The notes: generated by a model not told the origin, from the sequence alone. Positions 9,042 through 18,727 are shown, counted from the first letter of the stretch. The stretch is DNA of 64,000 bases from DATARH01 sp963773625 (GCA_963773625.1 CAVZCJ010000016.1:248001-312000), one strand, 5' to 3'. A program made the numbers and translations.

Positions 9042-10439
9042 GCAGTTCGGCGCTTCGCCACCCTTGCCGAGGCGGGGCGCGAGATTGCTGCCGGCGAATT
9101 GTCGCCGGTGGCGCTGACCGAGGCGGCGCTTGCACGCGCCGACGGCGCTGCAGCCCAAGCTCGACGCCTTTATCGAGATCACCGCCGAACGCGCGCTCGC
9201 GGCGGCGAAGCGCGCCGAGCGAGAGATCGCCGGCGGGCGCCGGCGCGGCCCGCTGCACGGCATCCCCTATGGCCTCAAGGACATCTACGATGCCGCCGGT
9301 CTGCGTACGACCGCGCATTCGCGTCTGCTGCTCGACAATGTCGCGACCGCCGACGCCGAGACCACCGCGCGGCTCGAGGCCGCCGGCATGATCCTCATCG
9401 GCAAGCTGGCGACGCATGAGTTCGCGACCGGTGGCCCCGCCTTCGACCTGCCGTTCCCGCCGGCGCGCAACCCGTGGAACACCGCGCATTTCACCGGCGG
9501 ATCGAGCTCGGGCTCGGGCGCCGCGGTGGCGGCGGGCATCCTGCCGCTGGCGATGGGCTCGGACACCGGCGGCTCGATCCGCCTGCCGGCTGCCTATTGC
9601 GGCACGGTCGGGCTGAAGCCGACTTACGGCCGGGTCAGCCGGCGCGGGGTCGCGCCGCTGTGCTACAGCCTCGACACGACCGGGCCGCTCACCTGGACGG
9701 TCGAGGATGCGGCGCTGTCGCTTGCAGGTGCTCGCCGGCTACGACCCGCGCGATCCCGGCTCGGCCGATCTGCCGGTTCCGGATTACTCCGCCGCGCTGC
9801 GCGACGGGGTCAAGGGGTTGCGCATCGGCTATTGCCGAGCATTCAACGCCGATGGCGAGGTCGGGAACGAGCAAGCCGCGGCGCTCGACCAGGCGGCGCA
9901 AACCCTCGCCAAGCTCGGCGCCGAGGTGAATCGAGGTGGCGCTGCCGCCCAACGCCCAGTTCCAGGCCTGCGCGCGGACGATCTCGCACAGCGAGAGTTT
10001 CGCGATCCATCACAAAGACTTGCGGGAGCGGCCCGAGCTCTACGCCCGCGTCACCCGCGAGCGGCTGATGCTCGGCGCCTTTGTCAGCGCCCGGCAATAC
10101 GTCCAGGCGCAGCGCCTGAGGCGCATTTTGACCCGCAAGGTCGATGCGCTGTTCGAAAGCTGCGATGTGCTGCTGACCGCGGTCATCCCCGGTCCGGCGC
10201 CGGTGCTCGAGGAGACCGATGACGGGCCCTGGCGGCGGCAGCAGCCCTTGGCCTCGGTGTTCAACGTCACCGGGCACCCGTGCGTGGCGCAGCCCTGCGG
10301 CTTCGCCGCCAACGGCCTGCCGCTGTCGGCGCAATTTGTCGCCCGCGCCTTCGACGAGGCGACGTTGTTGCGCGTCGGCCATGCCTATGAGCGGGAAGCG
10401 GGCTGGATCAGGAAACGGCCGGCTCTGGCCGCGTTGTAG
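9039..10439 (+). CDS. Amidase-signature enzyme (several frameshifts)
   Basis: A full-length amidase of about 465 residues spread over three frames. Order: LAEAGREIAAGELSPVALTEAAL; PLHGIPYGLKDIYDAAG with the catalytic Lys; FTGGSSSGSGAAVAAG and GSDTGGSIRLPAAYCGTVG with the cis-Ser and nucleophile Ser; a C-terminal half ending GWIRKRPALAAL. Extra single bases explain the shifts near 9050, 9137, 9727 and 9933; removing them restores the family sequence exactly (for example LSLQVLAGYDPRD). I therefore treat it as an intact gene with sequence errors. It hydrolyses an unknown amide, likely with the small protein encoded just upstream. Confidence 0.75.
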
Positions 10440-10448
10440 GAGGAAACG

Positions 10449-10841
10449 ATGGTCTCGATTGTCGGAACGTGGAAGCTGGTCCGCGCCACCGCCAAGGATG
10501 GCAACGGCGCGCCCCTGCCCGAGCCCTATGGCGGCAAGGGCATCGGCCGCGTCACCTTTACCGCCGACGGGCGCATGCAGTCGGTGGTGTGCGATGGGCG
10601 CAAGGAGCTGCCGCAAGGTGTGGCGCGCGACTACAGTTCCTATTGCGGCAACTACACCTTCGACGGCACCCGGCTGGTGACGCGGGTCGATGCCGCGTCC
10701 GATCCCAGCCGCATCGGCAGCGACCAGGTGCGCGGCGTGCGCCTCGAGGGCGAACTCGTGGTGCTGAGCCCGCCGCCGCGCCAATCCGGCGGCAAGGAGG
10801 AGTATCGCGAGCTGACCTGGCAGCGGATTTCGCCGGAATAG
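10449..10841 (+). CDS. Lipocalin-like domain protein
   Basis: 130 residues starting IVGTWKLVRA, the hallmark first strand of the bacterial lipocalin-like (Lipocalin_5) family, followed by GRVTFTADGRMQSVVCDGR, a loop with YSSYCGNYTFDG, and a C-terminal EYRELTWQRI strand. The family forms a small beta-barrel and is often found next to catabolic enzymes; its ligand is unknown. The start has an ideal AGGAGGAAACG upstream that overlaps the amidase stop, so the two genes are translationally close and form one operon. Confidence 0.8.
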   Translation: MVSIVGTWKLVRATAKDGNGAPLPEPYGGKGIGRVTFTADGRMQSVVCDGRKELPQGVARDYSSYCGNYTFDGTRLVTRVDAASDPSRIGSDQVRGVRLEGELVVLSPPPRQSGGKEEYRELTWQRISPE

Positions 10842-10853
10842 CTCAGCTTGCGC

Positions 10854-11666
10854 CTAGCGTCGCGTCGGGCCGGCCGCCAGCGCCAGCCGATTGCGGCCAA
10901 TGAACCCACCGTAGGTGAGCGCCGCTAGCGTTTCGAGATCGGCGGCGGCGTGGCGGCTGCCCGCGTCGATGGTGCGCGCGGCGCGGTATCCGGCGGCGCG
11001 GGTCAGTGCCACGACCTCGCGGTTGTACGAGCCGTAGGGGTAAGCGAAGGCGTCGATCGCGACCCCGAGCCGGTCTTCGAGAATGGCTTTGCTGCCGGAA
11101 ATCTCGCTCCATTGCCGCTGCGCGCCGATCCTGGTCAGCGCCGGATGCGTGCGCGAGTGGCTGCCGATCTCCATCCCCGCCGCCAGCATCTCCTTGAGCT
11201 GATCCAAGGTGAGGAAATTCTCGTGATCGAGATAGTCCGCGACGACAAAGAACGTGGCGCCGAACCCGTATTTTCGCAGCAGCGGGAACGCATAGACGAA
11301 CTGGTTTGCCCAGCCGTCGTCGAACGAGATGATCGCCGGCCGCTCGGGGAGCGCGGTTCCGCTTTCAAGATAGGCGGCGAGGGCGGCGAAAGACGTCGTC
11401 CGGTAGCCATTGTCCTTGAGGTATTGGAGCTCTTGATCGAAGGTCTCGGGGTTGACGGTCATGATCTGCCCCATCGCCGAGAACGGGGTGGGACCGGGCT
11501 TGGTGTGGTGATAGATCAGGATGGGCATGTCGATCGAGCGAAGCTCGGCCGCGGCAGCCGGCCCCTCGGCGGCGCCGGCCGCTGCCCATGCGGCCGAGAC
11601 GGAGGGCAGGGACAAGGCGGCGAGCAGCCCCGCGGCGTTCCGCAAAAAACGTCCACGGGTAATCAT
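10854..11666 (-). CDS. Polysaccharide deacetylase (NodB homology domain), secreted
   Basis: 270 residues. An N-terminal signal sequence (TRGRFLRNAAGLLAALSLP, A-rich cleavage region near residue 35) is followed by a carbohydrate esterase 4 domain: MPILIYHHT, motif 1 IISFDDGWANQFVYA (catalytic Asp and metal Asp), motif 2 IGSHSRTHPAL (metal His pair) and motif 3 DAFAYPYGSYN. Expected role is removal of acetyl groups from an exported or cell-wall polysaccharide in the periplasm. It stands alone, convergent with the lipocalin gene (12 bp between stops) and divergent from the aldo/keto reductase operon. Confidence 0.88.
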   Translation of the reverse strand: MITRGRFLRNAAGLLAALSLPSVSAAWAAAGAAEGPAAAAELRSIDMPILIYHHTKPGPTPFSAMGQIMTVNPETFDQELQYLKDNGYRTTSFAALAAYLESGTALPERPAIISFDDGWANQFVYAFPLLRKYGFGATFFVVADYLDHENFLTLDQLKEMLAAGMEIGSHSRTHPALTRIGAQRQWSEISGSKAILEDRLGVAIDAFAYPYGSYNREVVALTRAAGYRAARTIDAGSRHAAADLETLAALTYGGFIGRNRLALAAGPTRR

Positions 11667-11805
11667 TTGTTTCCGCCCTCGCCCTGACCCGGCGGGACAT
11701 TATTGGCGAATTGCATTCCTGTAAATCAACCTTTGCGCTCGTAATCGCCGATAATCGCATTGCCGGTCGTTGCCTGTATGATCGGGCCAGATGGGGGAGG
11801 CTTTG

Positions 11806-12816
11806 ATGGCCGAGTTCGCGACGCGGCAGATCGGACGCACGGCGCTGAGGGTGACCGAGCTCGGGCTCGGCTGCGCGACCTTGGGCGGCAGCCGCATCGG
11901 CGTCGCCCGCCAGGCGGCCGAGGAGATCGTCGCCGCGGCCTGGGCGGCCGGGGTGCGCTATGTCGACACCGCGCCGTTCTATGGCGTCGGCCAGGCCGAG
12001 CGCGCGGTCGGCGATGCCATGCGCGACCGTCCACGGAACGAGTGGGTGCTGTCGACGAAGGTCGGGCGGCTGCTCAAGCCTAACTCGACCGGCGTGCACG
12101 CTGACGGCCGCATCCACCCGCTGCCGTTCGATCCGGTCTACGACTATTCCTATGACGGCATCATGCGCTCGTTCGAGGACAGCTTTCAGCGCCTCGGTCT
12201 GGCCAAGATCGACATCCTCTATGTCCATGACATCGGCCGTTACCAGCATGGCGACGCGCACCCCGGGCACATGCAAATCCTGCGCGATAGCGGCTACCGC
12301 GCGCTCCAGGAACTGCGCGGGTCGGGTGCGGTGTCGGCGATCGGCATCGGCGTCAACGAGCGCGAGGTGCTGCTTGAAGCGATGGAGTGGGGCCAATGGG
12401 ATGCGTTTCTGCTCGCCGGCCGCTACACGCTGTTGGAGCAGGCGCCGCTCGACGATCTGCTGCCCAAATGCGTCGCCGCCGGCACCTCGATCATTGTCGG
12501 CGGCCCGCTCAATTCAGGTATCCTGGCCGGCCGCGACACCTGGAACTACAACCCGGCACCGCCCGAGGTGATGACCCGGGTCAAGGCGATCGCCGCGATC
12601 TGCGCCGCACATGACGTGCCGCTGCCCGCCGCGGCGCTGCAATTCCCGCTGGCGCATCCGGCGGTCGCGGCGATCATCCCCGGCCCGCGCAATGCCGGCG
12701 AGTTCACCCAGAACCTCGGCCTGCTCCGCCACAAGATCCCGGCGGGGCTATGGGCCGATCTGCGCCAGGCCGGGCTGCTGCATCCCGACGCCCCCGTACC
12801 GGAGGAGAAACCATGA
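11806..12816 (+). CDS. Aldo/keto reductase
   Basis: 336 residues with a complete aldo/keto reductase barrel: LGLGCATLGG at strand 1, VRYVDTAPFYGVGQAE (catalytic Asp and Tyr), LSTKVGRLL (catalytic Lys), ILYVHDIGRY (active-site His), and AAIIPGPRNAGEF for NADP(H) binding near the end. It resembles the sugar/pyridoxal dehydrogenase-like branch (D-threo-aldose or L-fucose dehydrogenase relatives). Start is ATG 11806, preceded by GGGGGAGG; an ATG 15 bp earlier overlaps that RBS. It overlaps the next aminotransferase by 4 bp (ATGA), so the two form one operon. Confidence 0.87.
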   Translation: MAEFATRQIGRTALRVTELGLGCATLGGSRIGVARQAAEEIVAAAWAAGVRYVDTAPFYGVGQAERAVGDAMRDRPRNEWVLSTKVGRLLKPNSTGVHADGRIHPLPFDPVYDYSYDGIMRSFEDSFQRLGLAKIDILYVHDIGRYQHGDAHPGHMQILRDSGYRALQELRGSGAVSAIGIGVNEREVLLEAMEWGQWDAFLLAGRYTLLEQAPLDDLLPKCVAAGTSIIVGGPLNSGILAGRDTWNYNPAPPEVMTRVKAIAAICAAHDVPLPAAALQFPLAHPAVAAIIPGPRNAGEFTQNLGLLRHKIPAGLWADLRQAGLLHPDAPVPEEKP

Positions 12817-14105
12817 CCGCACCGATGGATGGCTCGATCCAAGACGGGCTGATCGATACCGCCAAGCGCGTGCTGCCCGGCGGCACCTTTGGCAACATGG
12901 CCGGGGACGTCGTCATTCGCGAGGGCCGCGCCGGCCGCGTCTGGGATGAAAACGGCAAGGAATACGTCGATTTCCTGCTCGGCTCGGGGCCGATGCTGGT
13001 CGGCCATGCGCATCCCGAGGTGACCGCCGCCGCGCAGGCGCGGATCGCGCAGGGCACGACGTTCTTCGCCAACAATCGCTGGGGTATCGAACTCGCCGAG
13101 GCGATCGTCGAGGCCTCGCCCTGCGCCGAGCAGGTGCGCTTTGTCTCGACGGGCTCCGAGGCCGACCTTTACGCGATGCGCGTCGCCCGCGCCTTCACCC
13201 GGCGCGACAAAGTCCTCAAGTTCGAGGGCGGTTATCACGGGATGAGCGACTATTCGCTGATGAGCCTGGCGCCGAAGCGCTCGGCCAATTTCCCGGCAGC
13301 CGTCCCGGACTCGGCGGGGATCCCGCGCTCCTTGCGCGACGAGATGCTGATCGCGCCGTTCAACAACATCGACGCCGTTGCCGGCATCGTCCGCGAGCAC
13401 AAGGACGAGCTGGCGGCGGTCATCCTCGAACCGTTTCAGCGCATCATCCCGCCAGCGCCGGGTTTCCTCGCGGCGCTGCGCAAGCTCACCGCCGAATATG
13501 GCATCCCGCTGATCTTCGACGAGGTGGTGACCGGCTTCCGTCTCGCCTATGGCGGAGCGCAGGAATATTACGAGGTCGTGCCCGACCTCTGCACCCTGGG
13601 CAAGGTGATCGGCGGCGGGTTTCCGCTGGCGGCGATTGCCGGGCGCGCCGACATCATGGCGCATTTCGACAAGGGCAAGGTCGGCGACGACGGCTTTCTG
13701 ATGCAGATCGGCACGCTGTCGGGCAATCCGGTGGCCGCTGCCGCGGGTTTGGCTACCCTCGATATCTTAAGGAGACCAGGCGCTTACGAGCAGATTTTTG
13801 CCACCGGACGTGAGCTGATGAGCGATCTGTCCCAGTTGCTGCGCGAGGCCGGCGTCCCGGCGCAGGTGATCGGCGAGCCGCCGCTGTTTGAGGTCGTGTT
13901 CACCACCGACACCAACCCGATCCGCGATTATGCCGGCACCGCGCGCGGCGACATGGACATGGCCCGCCGGTTCAACGCGCTGCTGCGCGAGCGCGGCATC
14001 CTCAAGGGAGAACAGAAATACTACGTGTCGCTTGCCCACACCGCGGACGACATCCGCCACACGCGCGAGGCCTGGGCGTCGGCGATCAAGGTGCTGACGG
14101 AGTAG
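12813..14105 (+). CDS. Class III aminotransferase (glutamate-1-semialdehyde aminomutase-like)
   Basis: 430 residues, normal length for the PLP fold-type I class III family. Seen: DENGKEYVDFLLGSGPMLVGH, FVSTGSEADLYAMRVAR (phosphate-binding turn), KFEGGYHGMSDY, LIFDEVVTGFR with the PLP-nitrogen Asp, and TLGKVIGGGFPLAAIAG with the Schiff-base Lys near residue 267. These proteins move amino groups between carbons or between molecules; the catabolic setting argues against the haem-pathway enzyme HemL and for an unknown amino/keto substrate. It is translationally coupled to the aldo/keto reductase. Confidence 0.87.
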   Translation: MTAPMDGSIQDGLIDTAKRVLPGGTFGNMAGDVVIREGRAGRVWDENGKEYVDFLLGSGPMLVGHAHPEVTAAAQARIAQGTTFFANNRWGIELAEAIVEASPCAEQVRFVSTGSEADLYAMRVARAFTRRDKVLKFEGGYHGMSDYSLMSLAPKRSANFPAAVPDSAGIPRSLRDEMLIAPFNNIDAVAGIVREHKDELAAVILEPFQRIIPPAPGFLAALRKLTAEYGIPLIFDEVVTGFRLAYGGAQEYYEVVPDLCTLGKVIGGGFPLAAIAGRADIMAHFDKGKVGDDGFLMQIGTLSGNPVAAAAGLATLDILRRPGAYEQIFATGRELMSDLSQLLREAGVPAQVIGEPPLFEVVFTTDTNPIRDYAGTARGDMDMARRFNALLRERGILKGEQKYYVSLAHTADDIRHTREAWASAIKVLTE

Positions 14106-14143
14106 CAGCGGCGGGCCGCATCCTCGCGCCGGCCCGCCGCTGC
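14105..14143. terminator. Strong hairpin after the aminotransferase gene
   Basis: A perfect 14-bp inverted repeat (14105-14118 with 14130-14143) with an 11-base loop starts at the last base of the aminotransferase stop codon. It lacks a long T-run, so it may act as a transcript-end stabiliser as much as a terminator. Confidence 0.5.
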
Positions 14144-14561
14144 ATCGGCAAAATATCAACTATGCAATTATTGCGATTCTGAATTGCGGGAACGCGTGTT
14201 CAAATTGTTCCTGTTTTGTACCATCTCTTGCCGCGGCGCCGGTTCATGCGTGGGCCGGCGTCGCCACGCAAGTGGCTCGCTGATTGACAGTCCGAAACCG
14301 GAGCTTGACGAGCGAATTGACCTTCCGTGCGCGGGCACAACGATAAGGCACAATAATAAGAGCCGTCTGTCGTCCCGTGACCGAAATAACAACAACCATC
14401 GGCGCGGGCGCTGTTGAGGCAATAAGCCACCGATAACAAGCCCAGACCGCACGGAAGCAAGGATCGCCCGGCAAACCGGGACTAGGCAGTGAATAAGAAT
14501 TTGCTGGAGCGGCATCCGGAGGGATGTGCCCGTGAGGCGACGCGGTCGGCCTCCGGATGCG
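14144..14561. other. Intergenic stretch without a recognisable gene
   Basis: About 420 bp between the aminotransferase hairpin and the convergent GAF-domain gene. Open frames exist on both strands, but none has a credible start, RBS or protein-like composition. I see no RNA gene or clear repeat here. Confidence 0.4.
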
Positions 14562-15048
14562 CTACAGCAGCGGCGGCACCAAGAGCGCGGCAAGCAGCCG
14601 CCCCGGCGCGTGGCCGGCGTCGGTGAACCAGCCGGCCTGCTGAGCACACGTTCATTGTGCCGAGCGAACGGCCGCGAAAACGCACCGGCACGTTCATGAT
14701 CGCGCCGATTCCGAGGCTGAAGATCAGCTCGTAATCGGCGAAGGCGGCCCGCACCTCGTCGGGCGAATTGGCGACGAAGATCTCGCCGCGATCGAGCACC
14801 TGCTCACCCCACGGTGTGCCCTGCTTGGGCTTGCGGCCGCTGACCGGATAGGCGGCGGGGTCGCTGCTGTAGAGCCGCTCGACCTCCTGGCTCTCGCCAT
14901 GCAGCCGCATGATCGTGAACAGCCGGAAACCGATCGCTTTTTGCGCCAGCGCCTCGACCGCGCGGAACACCGCATCCGGCTCGCGCGCGCTTGCGGTCAC
15001 CTCGGCGACGGCGGCGATATCGGCAAGCGTCAGGCTGGTTCGGGTCAT
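14562..15048 (-). CDS. GAF-domain protein (one frameshift)
   Basis: About 161 residues forming a single GAF domain: TLADIAAVAEVTASAREPDAVFRAVEALAQ, GFRLFTIMRLHGE, VERLYSSDPAAYPVSG, WGEQVLDRGEIFVANS, IGAIMNVPVRFRGRSLGTMNV, and, after a one-base correction near 14645, QAGWFTDAGHAPGRLLAALL to the stop. Uncorrected, the frame runs on into non-protein-like sequence ending at 14482. Stand-alone GAF proteins bind small ligands or act as free-standing sensors or enzymes; here it is divergent from an LLM flavin enzyme, and a link to that operon is only an inference. Confidence 0.65.
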
Positions 15049-15104
15049 TGGGCTCGTTGGATCATGCTACGCTCGGCCTAGCAAGCGGAGGAAAGGCGCG
15101 GGTC

Positions 15105-16079
15105 ATGAAGGTCGGTTTGTTCATCAACACGCAGTTTCCGCAGGGCGTCAACGTCGCCGAGCGAGTGCCGGAGATGGTCGAGCAGGTGCGCACGGCGCGC
15201 GACGCCGGCTTCGCCTCGCTGTGGTTGCCGCATCACTGGCTGACCTATCCGATGCAGATGCTGCAGATCACGCCGCTGATGGGCTATATCGCCGCGCACG
15301 CCGAGGGCATGACGATCGGCCCGAACATCCTGATCCTGCCGCCGCTCAACCCGATGCATGTCGCCGAGGAGGCGGCAACCTTGGACGTGCTGACCGGCGG
15401 CAAGTACATCCTCGGCATCGGCCTCGGCTACCGCCAGCCGGAGTTCGACGCGTTCGGCATCCCGCTCAACGAGCGCGCGCCGCGCTTCAACGAGGCGATC
15501 GGCCTGATGCGCCGGCTGTGGACCGAGGATCGGGTCACCCATCAGGGCCGGTTCTACACCGTCAACGACGCCGGGCTGAGCGTGAAGCCGGTGCGTTCCG
15601 GCGGGCCGCCGCTCTACATCGCCGCCCAGGCCGAGACGCCGGTCCGGCGCGCGGCGCGGATTGGCGACGCCTGGCTCATCGTCAACATCCGCGGCATCGC
15701 CAATCTGGTGCCGCTGATGCAGACCTACCGGGCGGCGCTAAAGGAGTACGGCCGCACCCCGATCGAATACCCGATCACGCTCGAATGCTATGTCGGCGAG
15801 CGGCACGCGACCGCGCACGAGGAATGCCGTGCCCCGCTCGAATTCAAGTACAGCGCCTATGCAGCCTGGGGCATGGAGCACCACAATTCCGGCTCGTTCG
15901 AGGACTTTGCCCGCGACCGCTTCATCATCGGCGACAAGGTGTCGGTACAGGAGGAGATCGCGCGCTACCGCGAGGTGCTCGGGGTCGACCATTTCATCAT
16001 GCGCTGCCAATGGCCAGGCCTGCCGCAGGAGCGGGCGCTCGGCTCGATCAGGCGGCTTGGCGAGATTTTCGCGGCATAG
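15105..16079 (+). CDS. LLM-class flavin-dependent oxidoreductase
   Basis: 324 residues with the luciferase-like monooxygenase TIM barrel: MKVGLFINTQFPQG, FASLWLPHHWLTYPMQ, GMTIGPNILILPPLNPMHVAEEAATLDVLTGGK (long conserved core, residues about 65-100), GIGLGYRQPEFDAFGIPLNER and FYTVNDAGLSVKPV. The family uses reduced flavin, FMN or F420. RBS GCGGAGGAAAGG lies upstream of ATG 15105. A MetX-like hydrolase follows 16 bp later in the same direction, so oxygenation of a compound followed by ester or thioester chemistry is possible (inference). Confidence 0.87.
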   Translation: MKVGLFINTQFPQGVNVAERVPEMVEQVRTARDAGFASLWLPHHWLTYPMQMLQITPLMGYIAAHAEGMTIGPNILILPPLNPMHVAEEAATLDVLTGGKYILGIGLGYRQPEFDAFGIPLNERAPRFNEAIGLMRRLWTEDRVTHQGRFYTVNDAGLSVKPVRSGGPPLYIAAQAETPVRRAARIGDAWLIVNIRGIANLVPLMQTYRAALKEYGRTPIEYPITLECYVGERHATAHEECRAPLEFKYSAYAAWGMEHHNSGSFEDFARDRFIIGDKVSVQEEIARYREVLGVDHFIMRCQWPGLPQERALGSIRRLGEIFAA

Positions 16080-16095
16080 CGGGGAAGGGCGAGCC

Positions 16096-17109
16096 ATGGC
16101 GGATTACAGCATCTTCGAGGCCGGCGACGTCGTCCTGCAATCGGGGCTGACCTACCGCAACGCGCGGCTCGCCTATAAGACCCATGGCACGCTCAACGCC
16201 GCGAAGTCGAACGCGATCGTCTACCCGACCTCGTTCGGCGCCCAGCACACCGACCTCGAGTGGCAGATCGGCGAGGGCAAGCCGCTCGATCCGAGCAAAT
16301 ATTTCATCGTCATCATGAACAAGTTCGGCAACGGGCTGTCGTCGAGCCCGAGCAATACGCCGCCCCCGTTCGACCGCGGCCGTTACCCGCATTTCACGAT
16401 GACCGACAATGTGCGCGTGCAGCAGCGTCTGATGCAGTGGGTGTTCGGCATCGAGCGCATCCATCTCGTCTACGGCTTCTCGATGGGCGCGCAGCAGGCG
16501 TTCCATTGGGGCGCGCTGTTCCCCGACCGGGTCGAGCGCATCGCCCCGATCTGCGGCTCGGCCAAGACCTCGCCGCATAATTTTGTCTTCCTCGAAGGGG
16601 TGAAGGCGGCGCTCTGCGCCGACGCGGCCTGGCAGGACGGCTGGTTCGCGACCCAGCCGGTGCGCGGGTTTCAGGCTTTCGGCCGGGTCTACGCCGGCTG
16701 GGGCCTCAGCCAGGCGTTCTACCGCGAGGAACTGTGGCGCAAACTCGACTTCTCGTCGCTGGAGGATTTTCTCGTCGGCAGCTGGGAAGCCGGCTTTCGC
16801 CGCCGCGACGCCAATGATCTTTTGGCGATGCTGTGGATGTGGCAGCACGCCGATATCAGCGCCAACGAGCTCTATGGCGGCGATCTCGCCAAGGCCTTGG
16901 GTGCGATCACGGCGAAGGCGATCGTGATGCCGTGCGAAACCGACCTCTATTTCACGGTCGAGGACAACCGCCGCGAGGTCGCCCGCATGCCCAACGCCGA
17001 GCTACGTCCGATCCCGTCGATTTGGGGCCACCGCGCCGGCAACCCGATGTTCAACCCCGAAGACGCGAAGTTCATCAACGACGCGGTCACGGAGTTATTG
17101 GCCGGATAG
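16096..17109 (+). CDS. Alpha/beta hydrolase of the homoserine O-acetyltransferase (MetX)-like group
   Basis: 337 residues resembling MetX-fold proteins: NARLAYKTHGTLNAAKSNAIVYPTSFGA, FIVIMNKFGNGLSSSPSN, HLVYGFSMGAQQAFHWG (nucleophile elbow G-F-S-M-G), then CETDLYF (likely acid) and SIWGHRAGNPMFNPED (likely catalytic His). True MetX proteins usually carry longer cap regions and a GGSMGG elbow; here it is GFSMGA, so I place it with the generic hydrolase branch rather than methionine synthesis. It is the second gene of the LLM operon. Confidence 0.8.
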   Translation: MADYSIFEAGDVVLQSGLTYRNARLAYKTHGTLNAAKSNAIVYPTSFGAQHTDLEWQIGEGKPLDPSKYFIVIMNKFGNGLSSSPSNTPPPFDRGRYPHFTMTDNVRVQQRLMQWVFGIERIHLVYGFSMGAQQAFHWGALFPDRVERIAPICGSAKTSPHNFVFLEGVKAALCADAAWQDGWFATQPVRGFQAFGRVYAGWGLSQAFYREELWRKLDFSSLEDFLVGSWEAGFRRRDANDLLAMLWMWQHADISANELYGGDLAKALGAITAKAIVMPCETDLYFTVEDNRREVARMPNAELRPIPSIWGHRAGNPMFNPEDAKFINDAVTELLAG

Positions 17110-17190
17110 AAGTGGCGTCGATCGCCGGCGGTGTCATCGGCCGGCGGCCACCCCGGCCAATCGGGGCGCGAGTCTCCCGCCCCCCGACGC

Positions 17191-17227
17191 AAAACGCCGG
17201 CCCCGGGCAGGCGAGCCCGGCGCCGGC
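17191..17227 (-). terminator. Rho-independent terminator of the DUF992 gene
   Basis: A 13-bp stem with one mismatch (17196-17208 with 17215-17227), loop of 6, followed on the minus strand by TTTT. It sits 23 bp past the DUF992 stop and also lies between two convergent genes. Confidence 0.65.
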
Positions 17228-17249
17228 GCTGTCGCGATGCGTTTGCGGC

Positions 17250-17738
17250 CTACGGCGTGTAGGTCAGGCTGATCGCCGCGATGCCGGCTGCGACATTGAG
17301 ACCGGTCTGGCCCGAGATGCTGAGCGGTTGCAGCGCGATCTGGTTGCCGGAACCGCCGATCAACGCGTTGGCGCCGAGGCCGACGCCGACGGTCGCGCTG
17401 GCGGTACCGCCGGCATAGCCGCCCGTCAAAGCGCCCGGCTGCAAATTCGCCTGCGGGGCGAACACGGTCCAGACGATGACCCCGGCCTGGGTATAGCCGA
17501 TATCGGCGCCGAACTTGGTGATGTTGCCGGTGTAATGCTCGACCACGCCGTTCGTGCCCGTGAGCGTGCAGTTGAGCGCGCGCGAGGATCCGAAAATGAA
17601 GCCCCAGCCGCTCGCGACATTGCAGCTCAACATCCCGACGGCGACGCCCGAGTCCGCCGACGCCGGAGAAACCAGCGCTGTAGCCGCGCCCAACGCGCCA
17701 GCGAGCGCCACCGCTACCCGTAGCTTTGTTTTCACCAT
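17250..17738 (-). CDS. DUF992 secreted protein
   Basis: 162 residues. Signal peptide MVKTKLRVAVALAGALGAAT with cleavage after SPASA, then the DUF992 pattern: VGMLSCNVASGWGFIFGSSR, LNCTLTGTNG, HYTGNITKFGADIGYTQAGV, VWTVFAPQA, GALTGGYAGGTASATVGVGL, and SISGQTGLNVAAGIAAISL. The family is widespread in Hyphomicrobiales, periplasmic or outer-surface, with unknown function; the two Cys probably form a disulphide. Start chosen at ATG 17738 with AGGGAGGT upstream. It is followed by its own terminator, so it is monocistronic. Confidence 0.88.
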   Translation of the reverse strand: MVKTKLRVAVALAGALGAATALVSPASADSGVAVGMLSCNVASGWGFIFGSSRALNCTLTGTNGVVEHYTGNITKFGADIGYTQAGVIVWTVFAPQANLQPGALTGGYAGGTASATVGVGLGANALIGGSGNQIALQPLSISGQTGLNVAAGIAAISLTYTP

Positions 17739-17875
17739 CAACCTCCCTCTAGACGGCGATACTCGCCGGATGGAGCGAACACCATAGCGCATTAATTACG
17801 CGCTCGTTGATTCAGAAATCACCGGATAGCCGCGAGCCTGTATGTATTTATCGATGAGGCGGCGGGCGCGCCCCA

Positions 17876-18643
17876 TCATCGCGCCACCAAGCCAGCTCGC
17901 TGCAACCCATCGTGAAACCGCTCTCGCCCGGCGACGACGAGCGGATGATCGCCGGGGGTCGCGCCCTCATTCTCGATGACGCGCGCCAGCGTATATCCGC
18001 GAAACTGGCGATCGAATGCCTGCAAAACCCGGCTCGCCGCGGCCCGGTTCCCGGAATGGGCGTGCGCGCTGACGAGGTAGAGGCGGTTGTACCAGACGTT
18101 CGGCCACGCCCTGATCGAGCGCTGTAGCCATGAGATGGTGTCGGCGTCTCGCGCCATGAAAAAATGAGCGCGACCGCTCACCCAATAGAAATAGCCCCGC
18201 ACCGCGCTCTTTGGGCTCAATTTCATGGCCTGTTCGACCTCCGCGATCGCCGCGTCGAACCGCCCGAGATAAAGCAGTTGCTCGCCCTTTTGCGCATACG
18301 CGCGGGCGAATTTGGGGGCAAGATTGATCGTTCGGTCGAAGGCTTCGAGGGCGGCTTGATGCTGCCCTCGGGTGCGACAGAGGAAGCCTTGCGCATAATG
18401 CGCGAGGAATAGCTTAGGGTCGTGGCCCAGGGCCTCGTTGATCGCGGCCTCCGCTTCCGCGACCTCCGCCGGTCCTGCGTCATTCCACCGGTTCAGGTAC
18501 TGACAAAGAACCGTGGTGGCGGTAAACGCGGCGGTTTCAGCGGCTGAATCACCGAGTAGTCCCCGCATTAGCTTTGTTCTTCCGGGGGTGACGGGCTTCT
18601 CGTAAAGCGTCTTTACGCGGCCAAGGGGATCGCTGCTTCTCAT
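17876..18643 (-). CDS. TPR-repeat protein, truncated paralogue of the upstream regulator
   Basis: 255 residues of tetratricopeptide-type helices. Residues about 70-250 align with the C-terminal third of the large regulator just upstream: both have RG.H.AALEAF.R.I.L, a Trp/Phe segment (FYWVSGRAHFFMA versus FHWIIGRALFFTG), then NRLYLVSA, and end with RFHDGLQRAG / KFHEGLLRAG. The DNA-binding and TolB-like domains are missing. It may therefore be a duplicate that kept only the TPR part, perhaps competing for partners of the regulator. ATG 18643 has GGGAGAG upstream. Confidence 0.75.
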   Translation of the reverse strand: MRSSDPLGRVKTLYEKPVTPGRTKLMRGLLGDSAAETAAFTATTVLCQYLNRWNDAGPAEVAEAEAAINEALGHDPKLFLAHYAQGFLCRTRGQHQAALEAFDRTINLAPKFARAYAQKGEQLLYLGRFDAAIAEVEQAMKLSPKSAVRGYFYWVSGRAHFFMARDADTISWLQRSIRAWPNVWYNRLYLVSAHAHSGNRAAASRVLQAFDRQFRGYTLARVIENEGATPGDHPLVVAGRERFHDGLQRAGLVAR

Positions 18644-18727
18644 CGCCAACTCTCCCAAGACTTGATTGCGGTTGAACCTTTACGCGAGTGGTGGTGGTCG
18701 CGCAAACGCCGACTAATCGTTGTTGGG

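Noticed and set aside
14168..14647. Open frames in the gap after the aminotransferase gene
   Set aside because: No RBS, low-complexity Arg/Ser/Pro composition, and overlap with the corrected end of the GAF gene.
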